From contig NZ_CP160680.1 in the NCBI RefSeq assembly GCF_040784935.1, forward strand, positions 4,310,501-4,374,500: a stretch of 64,000 bases of DNA, in the 5' to 3' direction. Positions 1-9,100 of the stretch are shown in pieces; the first letter of the stretch is position 1, and every line of letters begins with the position of its first letter. This DNA comes from Lewinella sp. LCG006 (GTDB lineage Bacteria; Bacteroidota; Bacteroidia; Chitinophagales; Saprospiraceae). Made by a program: the position numbers and the translations under genes. The notes beneath the pieces are model-generated. The model did not search any database. It was given only the letters and a program-made list of their open reading frames with translations, and was not told the origin of the DNA.

Positions 1-1569
1 CTGGACGCTGGTGATAATTTCCTTGGAGCAGATATCGATCCTACCAATGAATACTACTTGCACCATGCCGTTCAGTTGTTTTATGCGAATGGAGGTGGAG
101 ATTGCTATATCGTATCTGTTGGCCCTTATGCAACAGCTGCACCTTTAGCTGATGAAGCCCACTTTACGGCTGCTGGAGCAGCATTGGAAGCGATTAGTCG
201 TGTAGACGAGCCTACTATTTTACTTTTTCCGGATGCGGTCTTACTTTCTGATACGGAAATGGGAAATGTTCAAAAAGCTGCTTTGCTGCAATGTGCCAAC
301 TTGCAGGATCGTGTGACGGTGTGTGATTTAAAAAATGATAGTCCGGCAGACCTCCAGGATATTGTTGATTTTCGCCAGCAGATAGGCATCAATAACCTTA
401 AATATGGCGCTGCTTATACTCCCTGGATTGAGGCATTGCTGCCCAAAAATATCAGTTATGCTCAGCTCAATGGGGCCATTTTTGTAAAAGCGGGAGCTTT
501 ACCAATGGTCGATTTGGCTACTATCAATACCGACACCGATATCGCCAATGTCCTCAATAATTATGACCTGGTTTTGGCCATTAATGCCCTCGGGACCGTT
601 GGGAGCCTGCGCTCCAATATCAATGATGAATACGCCAGCCTGCTTTTGATAACGGACTACGATACCGTCAATATGACGAGTGCGCTGGACGGTGCGATCA
701 CCGCAATGGATACCGCAGTGGCGGGCTTGGTGCCAGCTCCAATTCCTGCTATGCCAGCCAATTATACCACTGCGCTTACCAATCTCCAAGCAGCTATAAC
801 GGCTTACGAAGCACTGACCATTGGTAGTACGCCTGCTGAAATAGCTACAGGTCGTGCAAATTTAGCAACCGCGATGAGCAACTACCTCAGTTTTGTAGGA
901 ACAGCGGCGGTTGCTGATGCTGAAGAAAATTTACGTGCCGTCTATCCCATCTATCGGGCGATCATTGCGGGTATCAACGCCGTTCCGCTGGCTGTGCCTC
1001 CAAGTGGTGCGGTGGTAGGAGTTTACGCCGCGGTAGACCGTACGCGTGGCGTATGGAAAGCTCCTGCCAATGTGAGTCTCAACCAGGTGGTTGGGCCTAC
1101 CAAAGCCTATGTGCAATCTGCTTTAGCCAACCTCAATGTTGATCCTTCGACCGGAAAATCCATCAACGCCATCCGCAGCTTCACGGGCAAGGGGACGCTT
1201 ATCTGGGGCGCAAGGACGCTGGCTGGCAACGACAATGAATGGCGCTACGTAAGTGTCCGCCGCTTTGTGAATATGGTGGAAGAATCGACAAAAAAAGCCA
1301 CTGAACAGTTTGTTTTCGAACCCAACGATGCCAATACCTGGGTACGGGTGCAGGCCATGATCGAAAACTTTCTCACACTACAGTGGCGAGACGGTGCCTT
1401 GCAAGGTGCCAAACAGGAACAAGCTTTTCGGGTTGCGGTGGGTCTTGGCAAAACCATGACTGCCGACGATATTCTTAATGGTCGGATGATTGTCCAGATC
1501 GCTTTAGCGATCGTGCGGCCGGCCGAATTCATAGTGCTTCGTTTTGAGCAAATGATGCCTCAATCTTAA
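1..1569 (+). CDS. eCIS/phage-type contractile tail sheath protein (5' truncated)
   Basis: The reading frame is open from base 1, so the gene starts upstream of the window; the TTG at 58 is internal. The visible 522 codons include the sheath-like segment LFYANGGGDCYIVSVG near the start. The C-terminal half (about bases 1140-1560) has the conserved sheath core: INAIRSFTGKGTLIWGARTL, then VSVRRFVNMVEES and an FVFEPNDANTWVRV stretch. Sheath subunits wrap the inner tube and contract to drive it into a target. A tube gene follows 19 bp downstream, and the rest of the injection-system operon runs on the same strand. The order sheath-tube-tube-LysM-VgrG-PAAR-gp25 is that of Afp/PVC-like eCIS. Other sheath paralogues may lie upstream, out of view. 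Confidence 0.93.
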   Translation: MDAGDNFLGADIDPTNEYYLHHAVQLFYANGGGDCYIVSVGPYATAAPLADEAHFTAAGAALEAISRVDEPTILLFPDAVLLSDTEMGNVQKAALLQCANLQDRVTVCDLKNDSPADLQDIVDFRQQIGINNLKYGAAYTPWIEALLPKNISYAQLNGAIFVKAGALPMVDLATINTDTDIANVLNNYDLVLAINALGTVGSLRSNINDEYASLLLITDYDTVNMTSALDGAITAMDTAVAGLVPAPIPAMPANYTTALTNLQAAITAYEALTIGSTPAEIATGRANLATAMSNYLSFVGTAAVADAEENLRAVYPIYRAIIAGINAVPLAVPPSGAVVGVYAAVDRTRGVWKAPANVSLNQVVGPTKAYVQSALANLNVDPSTGKSINAIRSFTGKGTLIWGARTLAGNDNEWRYVSVRRFVNMVEESTKKATEQFVFEPNDANTWVRVQAMIENFLTLQWRDGALQGAKQEQAFRVAVGLGKTMTADDILNGRMIVQIALAIVRPAEFIVLRFEQMMPQS

Positions 1570-1588
1570 CCAACAAAATCTAAACAAT

Positions 1589-2017
1589 ATGGCTAATTAC
1601 CCACTTCCCAAATTTAGTTTCCTCATCGAATGGGGTGAGGCTCGCTTGGGATTTACCGAAGTCACGGGCCTGGAGCGTTCCGTTGAAGTAATTGAATACC
1701 GGGAAGGTTCCAGTAAAAGTTATTCAAAACTGAAAATGCCGGGGATGGAAGCACTGGCTAATGTAACCCTAAAACGGGGCACCTTCGCAGGCGACATCAG
1801 CTTTTACACCTGGTTCAATACGGTACAAATGAATACCGCCGAGCGCCGTGATGTGATCGTTAAGCTGCTCAACGAAGAAAACGAACCCACTATGGTTTGG
1901 CGTTTGGCCAACTGTTTTGCCGTCAAATACCAAGCTTCTGAATTGAAGGCCGATGGCAATGAAGTCGCCATCGAGACCCTGGAGATTGCCCACGAGGGCT
2001 TAAGTATGGTCAGCTAA
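1589..2017 (+). CDS. eCIS inner tube protein (T4 gp19-like family), copy 1
   Basis: 142 aa, the usual length for a phage tail tube/Hcp-like subunit. The start MANYPLPKFSFLIEWG and the motif FTEVTGLERSVEVIEYREG, then LKRGTFAGDISFYTWFNT, are the tail-tube (gp19-like) signature. Subunits stack as hexameric rings to form the channel inside the sheath. The gene lies 19 bp after the sheath gene and 13 bp before a second tube paralogue. Afp/PVC systems likewise carry more than one tube gene; one may form the shaft and the other the baseplate-proximal ring (inference). Family identity is secure; the division of labour is not visible. Confidence 0.93.
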   Translation: MANYPLPKFSFLIEWGEARLGFTEVTGLERSVEVIEYREGSSKSYSKLKMPGMEALANVTLKRGTFAGDISFYTWFNTVQMNTAERRDVIVKLLNEENEPTMVWRLANCFAVKYQASELKADGNEVAIETLEIAHEGLSMVS

Positions 2018-2030
2018 TAACCCCGTAGCC

Positions 2031-2465
2031 ATGGCATTTTACCCACCGGTAGGTTTTCATTTTGCAGTCCGTTTTGGCATCAGCGACCAGGATAATGACA
2101 CTCGCTTTCAGAGTGTTTCCGGCCTGAGCGTTGAGTACGAAACAGAAACCATTAACGAAGGTGGTGAAAACCGCTTCGTTCACGAGATTCCTGTACGTAC
2201 CAGTTATAGTAATCTGGTACTCAAACGAGGAATGATGGTCGACTCAGCGGTCGTAAACTGGTGCATTGATGCTTTTGAAAACCGAAGCTTTCAACCTACG
2301 GATCTACAGGTTATTCTCCTCAACGAAAATCACGAACCCCTGCGCACTTGGAGTGTGGTAAGGGCCTGGCCCAAACGGTGGTCGGTCAGCGATTTTAACG
2401 CAGAAGACAATAGCATCGTCATTGAAACACTGGAACTCAGCTACCGCTACTATAAACTCCTATAA
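2031..2465 (+). CDS. eCIS inner tube protein (T4 gp19-like family), copy 2
   Basis: 144 aa with the same architecture as the preceding tube gene but clearly diverged: MAFYPPVGFHFAVRFG, FQSVSGLSVEYETETINEGG, then LVLKRGMMVDSAVVNWCIDA. The conserved Gly-Leu around residue 30 and the LKRG turn mark the gp19-like tube fold. In eCIS the later tube paralogue (Afp5-like) is often the ring that docks to the spike complex; I infer that role here from its position just before the LysM and VgrG genes. Two bases separate it from the DUF5908 peptide gene, so the genes are probably translationally coupled. Confidence 0.92.
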   Translation: MAFYPPVGFHFAVRFGISDQDNDTRFQSVSGLSVEYETETINEGGENRFVHEIPVRTSYSNLVLKRGMMVDSAVVNWCIDAFENRSFQPTDLQVILLNENHEPLRTWSVVRAWPKRWSVSDFNAEDNSIVIETLELSYRYYKLL

Positions 2466-2467
2466 TC

Positions 2468-2650
2468 ATGCCCGTAGAAATCAGAGAATTGCACATCAGG
2501 ATCAATGTAAACGAACAGACGCAGGCCAATAATAACGCCGCTTCGGGTACAGAAAACACCAGGCAGGAAATTCGCAAAAAGGAAGATGCACTGGTGGCGG
2601 AATGCGTAGCACAAACGCTGAATATTCTCGCAGAGGAGAAGGAAAGATAA
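2468..2650 (+). CDS. small DUF5908-type eCIS peptide
   Basis: 60 aa, starting MPVEIRELHIRINVNEQ and then a polar, charged stretch (ENTRQEIRKKEDALVAECVAQ) that looks helical. Short proteins beginning M-P-(V/I)-E-I-R-E-L between the tube and LysM genes are a recurrent DUF5908 component of Bacteroidota and other injection-system clusters. Their molecular role is unknown to me. The gene starts 2 bp after the tube stop and ends 29 bp before the LysM gene. An overlapping minus-strand frame exists, but operon position and the conserved N terminus favour this one. Confidence 0.8.
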   Translation: MPVEIRELHIRINVNEQTQANNNAASGTENTRQEIRKKEDALVAECVAQTLNILAEEKER

Positions 2651-2679
2651 GTACGGTGTAAGAAGCAAAACAACAAGCT

Positions 2680-3360
2680 ATGGATATCCTAGGGAAGTTA
2701 GAAAAAATGAAGATACTGGCATTTAAAGACAATGCCTTTAGTAAGCCGGCTTCACCAGCTTCCTGGCCCGTATTGGTCAATCCAGAGTCCTATGCAATGG
2801 ATTACAAGATTGAATACAATACGGATGCCGCACCGGGTAATGATGGCACTTCCGCCAAATATACCCGTCACGACCCGGAAGAGTTTTCTTGTGATTTGTG
2901 GTTCGATAATACGGGGATTTTGGATGATACCCCGCGCCTGGATATCTATTCGGAAATGGATAAGTTTCGGAAGTTTTTGCTCGATATCGAAGACGAAACC
3001 CACGAGCCCCGCCACTTTATGATCATCTGGGGAAAGATGATTTTTAAAGGGAGAATCACCGGATTGCAGATTCAGTACAAGCTGTTTAAGCCAGATGGTA
3101 CGCCCATTCGTGCTATGGCTACCGTGAGCTTCAAAGGAAGTTTTGACGACTTGTTGAGATTGGCAAAAGCGAACTTGCTCTCCCCTGATCTTACTCACAA
3201 GCGGGTGGTCAGAGCGGGAGATACTTTGCCCAATTTGTGTGAAGAAATTTACGGAAGTACCGCCTACGTCACCCAAATAGCAAGGATAAACAACCTGGCA
3301 AGATTCCGACAAATACCAACAGGAACCGAATTGTATTTCCCCCCATTTGCAAAACTTTAA
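2680..3360 (+). CDS. LysM-domain tube-spike adaptor (Afp7-like)
   Basis: 226 aa. The first about 165 residues form a baseplate/tube-like beta domain: MDILGKLEKMKILAFKDNAF, then a WPVLVNPESYAMDYKIEYN segment, a pattern seen at the start of these adaptors. The last about 50 residues are a LysM domain (VVRAGDTLPNLCEEIYGSTA ... IPTGTELYFPP). In contractile systems this protein joins the tube base to the VgrG-like hub, as gp53/gp54-like or Afp7 proteins do. It sits between the tube genes and the VgrG-like gene (19-bp gap). The LysM domain is probably structural or transiently peptidoglycan-binding rather than catalytic; no hydrolase motif is visible. Confidence 0.88.
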   Translation: MDILGKLEKMKILAFKDNAFSKPASPASWPVLVNPESYAMDYKIEYNTDAAPGNDGTSAKYTRHDPEEFSCDLWFDNTGILDDTPRLDIYSEMDKFRKFLLDIEDETHEPRHFMIIWGKMIFKGRITGLQIQYKLFKPDGTPIRAMATVSFKGSFDDLLRLAKANLLSPDLTHKRVVRAGDTLPNLCEEIYGSTAYVTQIARINNLARFRQIPTGTELYFPPFAKL

Positions 3361-3379
3361 TCACGTTTAAAACGAAAGA

Positions 3380-5101
3380 ATGCCCAGCGATAGAATTATA
3401 CCAACCCCTGTAGCGCCTTCCGTAGCAACGTTTACGGTGCTTTCGGCGGGTACCGAAGTGCCCAGGGAGTTTCAGGTCCTGTCGATCGTGATCAACAAGG
3501 CGGTTAATCGTATCGCAACAGCAACGCTCCTTATAAGAGATGGAGATCCGGCCGCCCAAACCTTTAAGGCTAGTGAAGAGGACTACTTTGTTCCTGGAAA
3601 GGAGTTGGAACTAAAAGCAGGCTATCAGGGTACCGAAGACAAAATTTTTAGCGGAGTTGTCGTGAGCCATGCTATTCGGGTTCGCGATCAACGCTCCGTA
3701 CTGGAAGTGGTGTGCAAAGACCCTGCTTTTAAAATGACGCTCAGCCCGGAGAACCGCTATTTTCGGGAGACTACCGAAAGTGATGCTATAGAAGATATCA
3801 TTCGCGCCAGTGGGCTAACGGCAGATGTGGAAACCACCACGGAAACAAAAGCAGAGATCATTCAATACCATTGCACCAACTGGGATTTTGTCCTCACGCG
3901 AGCAGATGCTTTGGGGAAGATTTGTATCACGGAAGGCGGAACACTCAGCGTAAAAGCACCCAACCTCACCCAAGCCAGTGCGCTGACCTTGAGCTACGGC
4001 GGAAACTTGCTGAGTCTGGATCTGCAAATGGATGCTCGCAACCAGTTTAAATCTATCCATTCCAAGGCCTGGAGCATGCCGAATAGCGAACTCTCGGAAG
4101 CGGAAGAAAGCACTTTTGCTGCACCAGCGGCTGGTAATTTGACCGCTGATGATTTAGCCGGTGCGCACGGTGTTGACCCTTTACAGCAACAACACGGAGG
4201 AAGTGTCACGGAAGCAGAATTGCAGGAATGGTCGAAGGCTCGCCTGCAAAAAAGCCGCCTGGCCCGCATTCGAGGACGTGCGCAATTTCAAGGAATAGCC
4301 AGTTTGGAAGTAGGGCAATTGGTAACGCTGCAAGGAGTAGGCGACCGCTTCAATGGCCAGGTTTTTGTATCCGCTATTCGCCACGAAATCAATAATGGCA
4401 ACTGGCTCACCAATGCCGAATTTGGCTTGGATGACACCTGGTTTACAGAACGCTTCAAGGTCACCCAGCCTCGGGCTGCGGGAATCATCCCCCCGGTAAG
4501 CGGCCTGCAAATCGGGATCGTCACCCAAATTCATGATGATCCTCTGGGTGAACACCGGGTGCAAATACGCTTACCACTTATCAGTACGGAAGACGATGGC
4601 ACCTGGGCACGTGTAGCTGTTTTGGATGCTGGCGATACCCGAGGGAGTTTCTTTCGCCCGGAAATTGGGGATGAGGTGGTGGTGGGTTTCCTCAATGATG
4701 ACCCTCGTTTTCCGGTGATTACGGGGATGCTCAATAGCAGTACCCGCCCAGCACCATTGGATGCCACGGAAGACAATCACGAGCGAGGCTTCGTTTCCCG
4801 TTCGGGAATGAAATGGCTCTTCAATGATGAACACAAGAATATTTTACTGGAAACGCCTGATGGTAACCTCATCGATATTTCTGGTGAAAACCAATCGATC
4901 ACTCTGGGTGACCAACACGGAAATAAAATTGTGCTCGATAGTAATGGAATCACGCTGGAGAGTATAAAGGATATAGTACTTAAAGCCTCCGCTAATCTGG
5001 AAGCAGAAGGCATGGCTGTGAAAGTTGATGCCCAAAGTACGGGCGAATTCGCTGCCAGTGGAACGCTTACCCTCAAAGGAGGACTGGTTCAGATTAATTA
5101 A
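3380..5101 (+). CDS. VgrG/gp5-gp27-like spike protein (Afp8-like)
   Basis: 573 aa. The N-terminal about 350 residues resemble the gp27-like hub, including VLEVVCKDPAFKMTLSPENRYF and a DARNQFKSIHSKAW segment. Around residues 370-470 is the gp5 OB-fold: GIVTQIHDDPLGEHRVQIRL, VAVLDAGDTRGSFFRPEIGD, EVVVGFLNDDPRFPVITGML. The C-terminal about 70 residues are a repetitive beta-helix needle (GNLIDISGENQSITLGDQHG and on). It trimerises at the particle tip and is sharpened by the PAAR protein encoded downstream. The gap to PAAR (242 bp) is unusually large for this operon and holds an inverted-repeat element. Confidence 0.93.
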   Translation: MPSDRIIPTPVAPSVATFTVLSAGTEVPREFQVLSIVINKAVNRIATATLLIRDGDPAAQTFKASEEDYFVPGKELELKAGYQGTEDKIFSGVVVSHAIRVRDQRSVLEVVCKDPAFKMTLSPENRYFRETTESDAIEDIIRASGLTADVETTTETKAEIIQYHCTNWDFVLTRADALGKICITEGGTLSVKAPNLTQASALTLSYGGNLLSLDLQMDARNQFKSIHSKAWSMPNSELSEAEESTFAAPAAGNLTADDLAGAHGVDPLQQQHGGSVTEAELQEWSKARLQKSRLARIRGRAQFQGIASLEVGQLVTLQGVGDRFNGQVFVSAIRHEINNGNWLTNAEFGLDDTWFTERFKVTQPRAAGIIPPVSGLQIGIVTQIHDDPLGEHRVQIRLPLISTEDDGTWARVAVLDAGDTRGSFFRPEIGDEVVVGFLNDDPRFPVITGMLNSSTRPAPLDATEDNHERGFVSRSGMKWLFNDEHKNILLETPDGNLIDISGENQSITLGDQHGNKIVLDSNGITLESIKDIVLKASANLEAEGMAVKVDAQSTGEFAASGTLTLKGGLVQIN

Positions 5102-5153
5102 AAGGTGAGGTTTACCTTTTGTGTATTACCTGAAAGGAGACTTCGTGAAAGCT

Positions 5154-5259
5154 AAACCTCACTGTACTGGGTACTTGGTAGAAGGTAAAGGGATTTTGAT
5201 ATCCTAAATTCAACATTATACCAAGTACCATGTACCTCGTACCATGTACAGTGAGGTTT
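5154..5259. repeat. imperfect inverted-repeat element inside the eCIS operon
   Basis: The left arm (5154-5180) contains AAACCTCACTGTAC and GTACTTGGTA. The right arm (5219-5259) contains TACCAAGTACC and GTACAGTGAGGTTT. The outer 14-nt and inner ~11-nt segments are complementary, so an RNA copy could fold into a long hairpin. A further copy of the TGAGGTTTACC-type end lies at about 5105-5115 and CAAACCTCAC at about 5321-5330. Similar GTACCAAGTAC blocks recur at 25676-25693 and 26485-26536, so this is a dispersed intergenic repeat, possibly a remnant of a small non-autonomous element or an operon attenuator. No gene is visible in 5102-5343. Confidence 0.65.
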
Positions 5260-5343
5260 TACTTCGTAGCTGCTTCGCGGTGAGGTACCCAGATTGCTAA
5301 TAATGAGGTGATTAGACTCAAACCTCACGTTAAAAAATAAACT

Positions 5344-5634
5344 ATGCCACCTGCTGCTCGAATCAATGATATGCACGTTTGTCCGGCTGCCAACGGTACG
5401 GTACCACACGTGGGTGGGCCGATCATTCCCCCTGGCGAGGTGACGGTGCTTATTGGAGGCTTTCCGGCCGCAAGAGTAGGAGACCAGGCACTTTGTACCG
5501 GCCCGCCGGATGCGATTGTAGCAGGGAGTGGTACCGTACTGATTGGCGGAATGCCCGCCGCAAGACTAGGCGATAGTACGGCCCATGGCGGCAGCATTGT
5601 CATTGGCTGTACCACGGTATTGATTGGAGGATAA
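5344..5634 (+). CDS. PAAR-repeat spike tip protein
   Basis: 96 aa. It contains the PAAR signature: MPPAARINDMHVCP at the N terminus and a repeated pattern of short Gly/Ala/Pro turns (VLIGGFPAARVGDQALC, VLIGGMPAARLGDSTAHGG). The conserved His and Cys residues (H11, C13 and a later Cys/His) could hold the zinc found in PAAR cones. The protein caps the VgrG-like trimer and forms the membrane-piercing tip. It has no extension domain, so it is a pure structural tip rather than a toxin carrier. Confidence 0.93.
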   Translation: MPPAARINDMHVCPAANGTVPHVGGPIIPPGEVTVLIGGFPAARVGDQALCTGPPDAIVAGSGTVLIGGMPAARLGDSTAHGGSIVIGCTTVLIGG

Positions 5635-5670
5635 GCACTTGCTTATTAATAAAACAAGAAAATTAAAGAG

Positions 5671-6102
5671 ATGGAAGATCGTAAGCCAGCCACCAACTTC
5701 TTAGGAACGGGATGGAGTTTTCCTCCAACCTTTAGAAAGGCTTCTCGAGGAGTAAGCATGACCACCGGGCAGGAAGATATCGACCGGAGCCTGGAAATTC
5801 TACTTTCTACTGCTTTGGGAGAGCGGGTCATGTTGCCCAACTATGGCAGTAACATGGAAGAGCTCCTGTTTGAACCTATTGACACGGGCTTACAGACCTT
5901 GATTTTTGACCGAATCAATACGGCTATTTTGTATTACGAACCTCGCATTGAAGTAGAGGATATCCTGCTAGATACGGAACGCGTAAACGAAGGAGTGCTC
6001 ATCATCACGATTGCTTATCGGGTGAGGGCGACCAATTCGCGCTTCAATTTTGTCTATCCCTTCTATTTAACGGAAGGTTCGCAGGTGGACAACCCGATAT
6101 AA
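5671..6102 (+). CDS. gp25-like baseplate wedge protein (Afp9-like)
   Basis: 143 aa, matching the T4 gp25/GPW family: FLGTGWSFPP near the N terminus, then DIDRSLEILLSTALGERVML, LPNYGSNMEELLFEP, and a C-terminal INTAILYYEPRIEVEDILLD. The GERV and EPR motifs are family hallmarks. The protein organises sheath nucleation at the baseplate; despite the old lysozyme label no lytic activity is implied. It lies 36 bp after PAAR and 59 bp before the first large baseplate gene. Confidence 0.92.
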   Translation: MEDRKPATNFLGTGWSFPPTFRKASRGVSMTTGQEDIDRSLEILLSTALGERVMLPNYGSNMEELLFEPIDTGLQTLIFDRINTAILYYEPRIEVEDILLDTERVNEGVLIITIAYRVRATNSRFNFVYPFYLTEGSQVDNPI

Positions 6103-6161
6103 GTCCTAGACGATGCGCCTAACCATTTAATCATCTGCTTACCCTATTATTCGAAACTCCT

Positions 6162-9100
6162 ATGCCTAGTAATTGCAACGATATCCGGAACGACTACCGC
6201 CTCAGCCACGGCGGAACGGCCCAGAGTGAGCGGCAGCCGCTGGCGCAGCAGCCGGACTACGTACAAGTGGATGAAAAAACCTTCGCCGATTGGATTGTCT
6301 TTGTTCGGGATTATGCGCGTTTTGTTCAATTTTATAATAGTGCAGACACCCCGGAGGGCGATTGGACCGATTTTTGGACGGCTAATCCTGCGATCATATT
6401 GGCTAATCTTGCCGCCGCTCCTATCGATGATTTCCGAACCGCCAGCAGGCAATTGTTTATTGAACTGCAAAAACTGGAATACCAGGACGGTAGTGCCGCC
6501 AGTAACTTGCATTTGCAACAACACCTCAATCAACTCTTTGACCTTTTTACCAACTTAAGCTGGCAGCTCGATCGCCATATACGTCTACTACCACAGGGCT
6601 TGCCCATCAAGGAGGTACTCCGGAACCGGGTGAATAAATACCTGTCTCCTGCCCTGCAAAAGTGGATCGCCTGGCACAAACACGCTCAAGCAAGTTTGTT
6701 GGATAATGGGCAGACGACATTGAGTCCGTCACTCGCTGGAATCCGTGTCTTGGGAGCAAATTTGCTGCCCACGGAAGATTTTTACACGGCACCAGTTCCT
6801 GAGACTTTGTTCACCGATGATTGGTTACCAAATGGCGCTACTGATTGGGCGACTTACTTAGCTGGTATACCAGCGGATGCTACCATTTTTGGAACAGATC
6901 CTACGGTAGCCGCTTCTATCAGTTTTGCCGTCCGGCATTACTTTTTTACCAGCGTTTACGAGCAATTTCTTCAAGCTTTTGTTCTGGCCATCAAGGAAGC
7001 GGAAAAGGCTTTGGAATCATTATTGTACAGTTGGAACAAGCACGAACCTCACTTTGCGCTGTTTCTGGCGTTTTTGCGGCTATTGGCAAAAGAGCAAGCT
7101 TATCTCAATACCCTGACGGACCGCCACCTTCGGTTTTACTACGAGCGGGTTTTGCGTTTGAAATTCGCACCAGGAAAACCACCCAAAACATTTCTTACGG
7201 TGGAGTTGGCCAAACAGGTAGACCAACATTTGCTAGCAGCAGGTGTAGCCTTTAAGGCAGGAAAAGATGCCACCGGGCAGGAAATTATCTTTGCCGCAAC
7301 GGAAGACTTTGTTGCTAATAAAGCTAAGGTGACGGACTTGAGAAGCATTTTCAAAGCACCAAATAATGTAGCAGAATACCGCTTCGGTGACCCTGAACGC
7401 CCCATCTATAAAACCCGCGACCGGAACCGTTATTTTGCAGCTCCCGTAAGCAATTCTGCAGATGGTTTAGGGGAAGAAGAGCTGACCAGTGCCGATGGCC
7501 GTTGGCATCCTTTCGGGAATAAAGAAGTTGGAGATGATGCGACGACCTGGGACATAAAAATGCCCACTGCTCGGATCGGTTTTGCGATAGCTTCCAATTA
7601 CCTGTATCTGAAACAAGGGAGCCGTACCATCATCCTGAAGTTTAACGGGAGTGGCATGAGTGCGCTGGAGGGTGTCAAGTTTCGACTAAGCCTAACGACC
7701 GAAAAAGGCTGGTATGAATGTACGATTGCCGTTGATCAAGATCCTGGAGATGGCCGCTACCAATTGAAGTGGACCATTGATGGCGATGAACCCGCTATTT
7801 TGCCGTACCAGGCGAAAATTCACGGTGGCGCTTTTCAAACGGATTTTCCGTTGCTGAAGGCGGAGTTGGTACACGAAAACAATGTAGAATTTCCATACCA
7901 GGCTATTAAAAACCTAAAAGCGGCCAGCCTTTCCTTGACGGTAAATGTAACGGGGAAACGCGATATGGCCCTGAGCGGTAGTACTGGCCCTCTGGATGCC
8001 AGCAAGCCTTTTCATCCCTTCGGGCCAGCACCAGGTGCTGGTTCCGTGTTTATTCTTGGCGATAAAGAAGTTTTTCAGAAAGCATCCGTGATCAGCCTTA
8101 AGCTGGTTTGGAAGGAGAAAAAAGGGACTAACTATTATCAAGATACAGTTAGTGGATCATCAGCGAGTACCCAACTAAGCACTTTGGTGAGTGGAGCCTG
8201 GTCGGACACAAGTAACAAAGATATCCTGCCCAGTACCACGACCACCGCTGTTCAACTCTCGGCGGATAATGGCAACACTATTGCGCTAAGCACTAACAGC
8301 ATCATTACCCCTGATTTTTCCAATAATCAACCCTACTCCAATCAGGCGACCAGCGGTTTTCTCCGGTTCTCCCTGAGTGGTGATTGGGGGCATGCGAAAT
8401 ACCCGCTTGCGCTGGCGGCTTACGCCAAGGGTAACGGAACCACCCCGGCGCTACCCAAGCCCTTATATGATCCCCAGTTGTTGGATGTAGAGTTGGATTA
8501 CACGGCTACGCAAGAGATCACCTTGAGTAATCCAAATACTTACAATGGCTTGACGGCAGCATTTTTTCATTTGCATCCTTTTGGGGAAGCTGAAAAACAA
8601 CCAAGTTCTGGACCAACCGCTTTGCTGCCCTTGTTGGTGAGCCAGTACAATACTTCTACCCCTGATGGCCCTGTGAATAATGTAGGGAAGGATGGCGGAG
8701 AATGGTTGATCGGGGTAGAAGGATTGCAGGCGCCACAGGTGCTTTCGCTACTCATTCAGGTAGCAGCAGGCACTGCTGACCCTTTGCTGGCGAAGCCCAA
8801 ACCTCACCTGCGCTGGTGGTACCTGCGCCAAAACGAATGGGTACCTTTTACCGAAAGGGAGGTAAGTGATGGTACGCAGGGCTTGTTGCAAAGTGGGCTG
8901 GTACGGCTAAGTATTCCTGCGGATATTAATGAAGACAACACCCTCCTGCCTGCCGGTAAAGCCTGGTTGTGTGCCACTGTTGAGACGGCGGTAGATGCGG
9001 TCAATCAAGTGGTTGGGGTATTTGCCCAGGGGATGGCGGTAGCCATGATCGATAACCAGAATGATCCTCAGTTAGGGGCTTTGCCCTTGCCCACAGGTAC

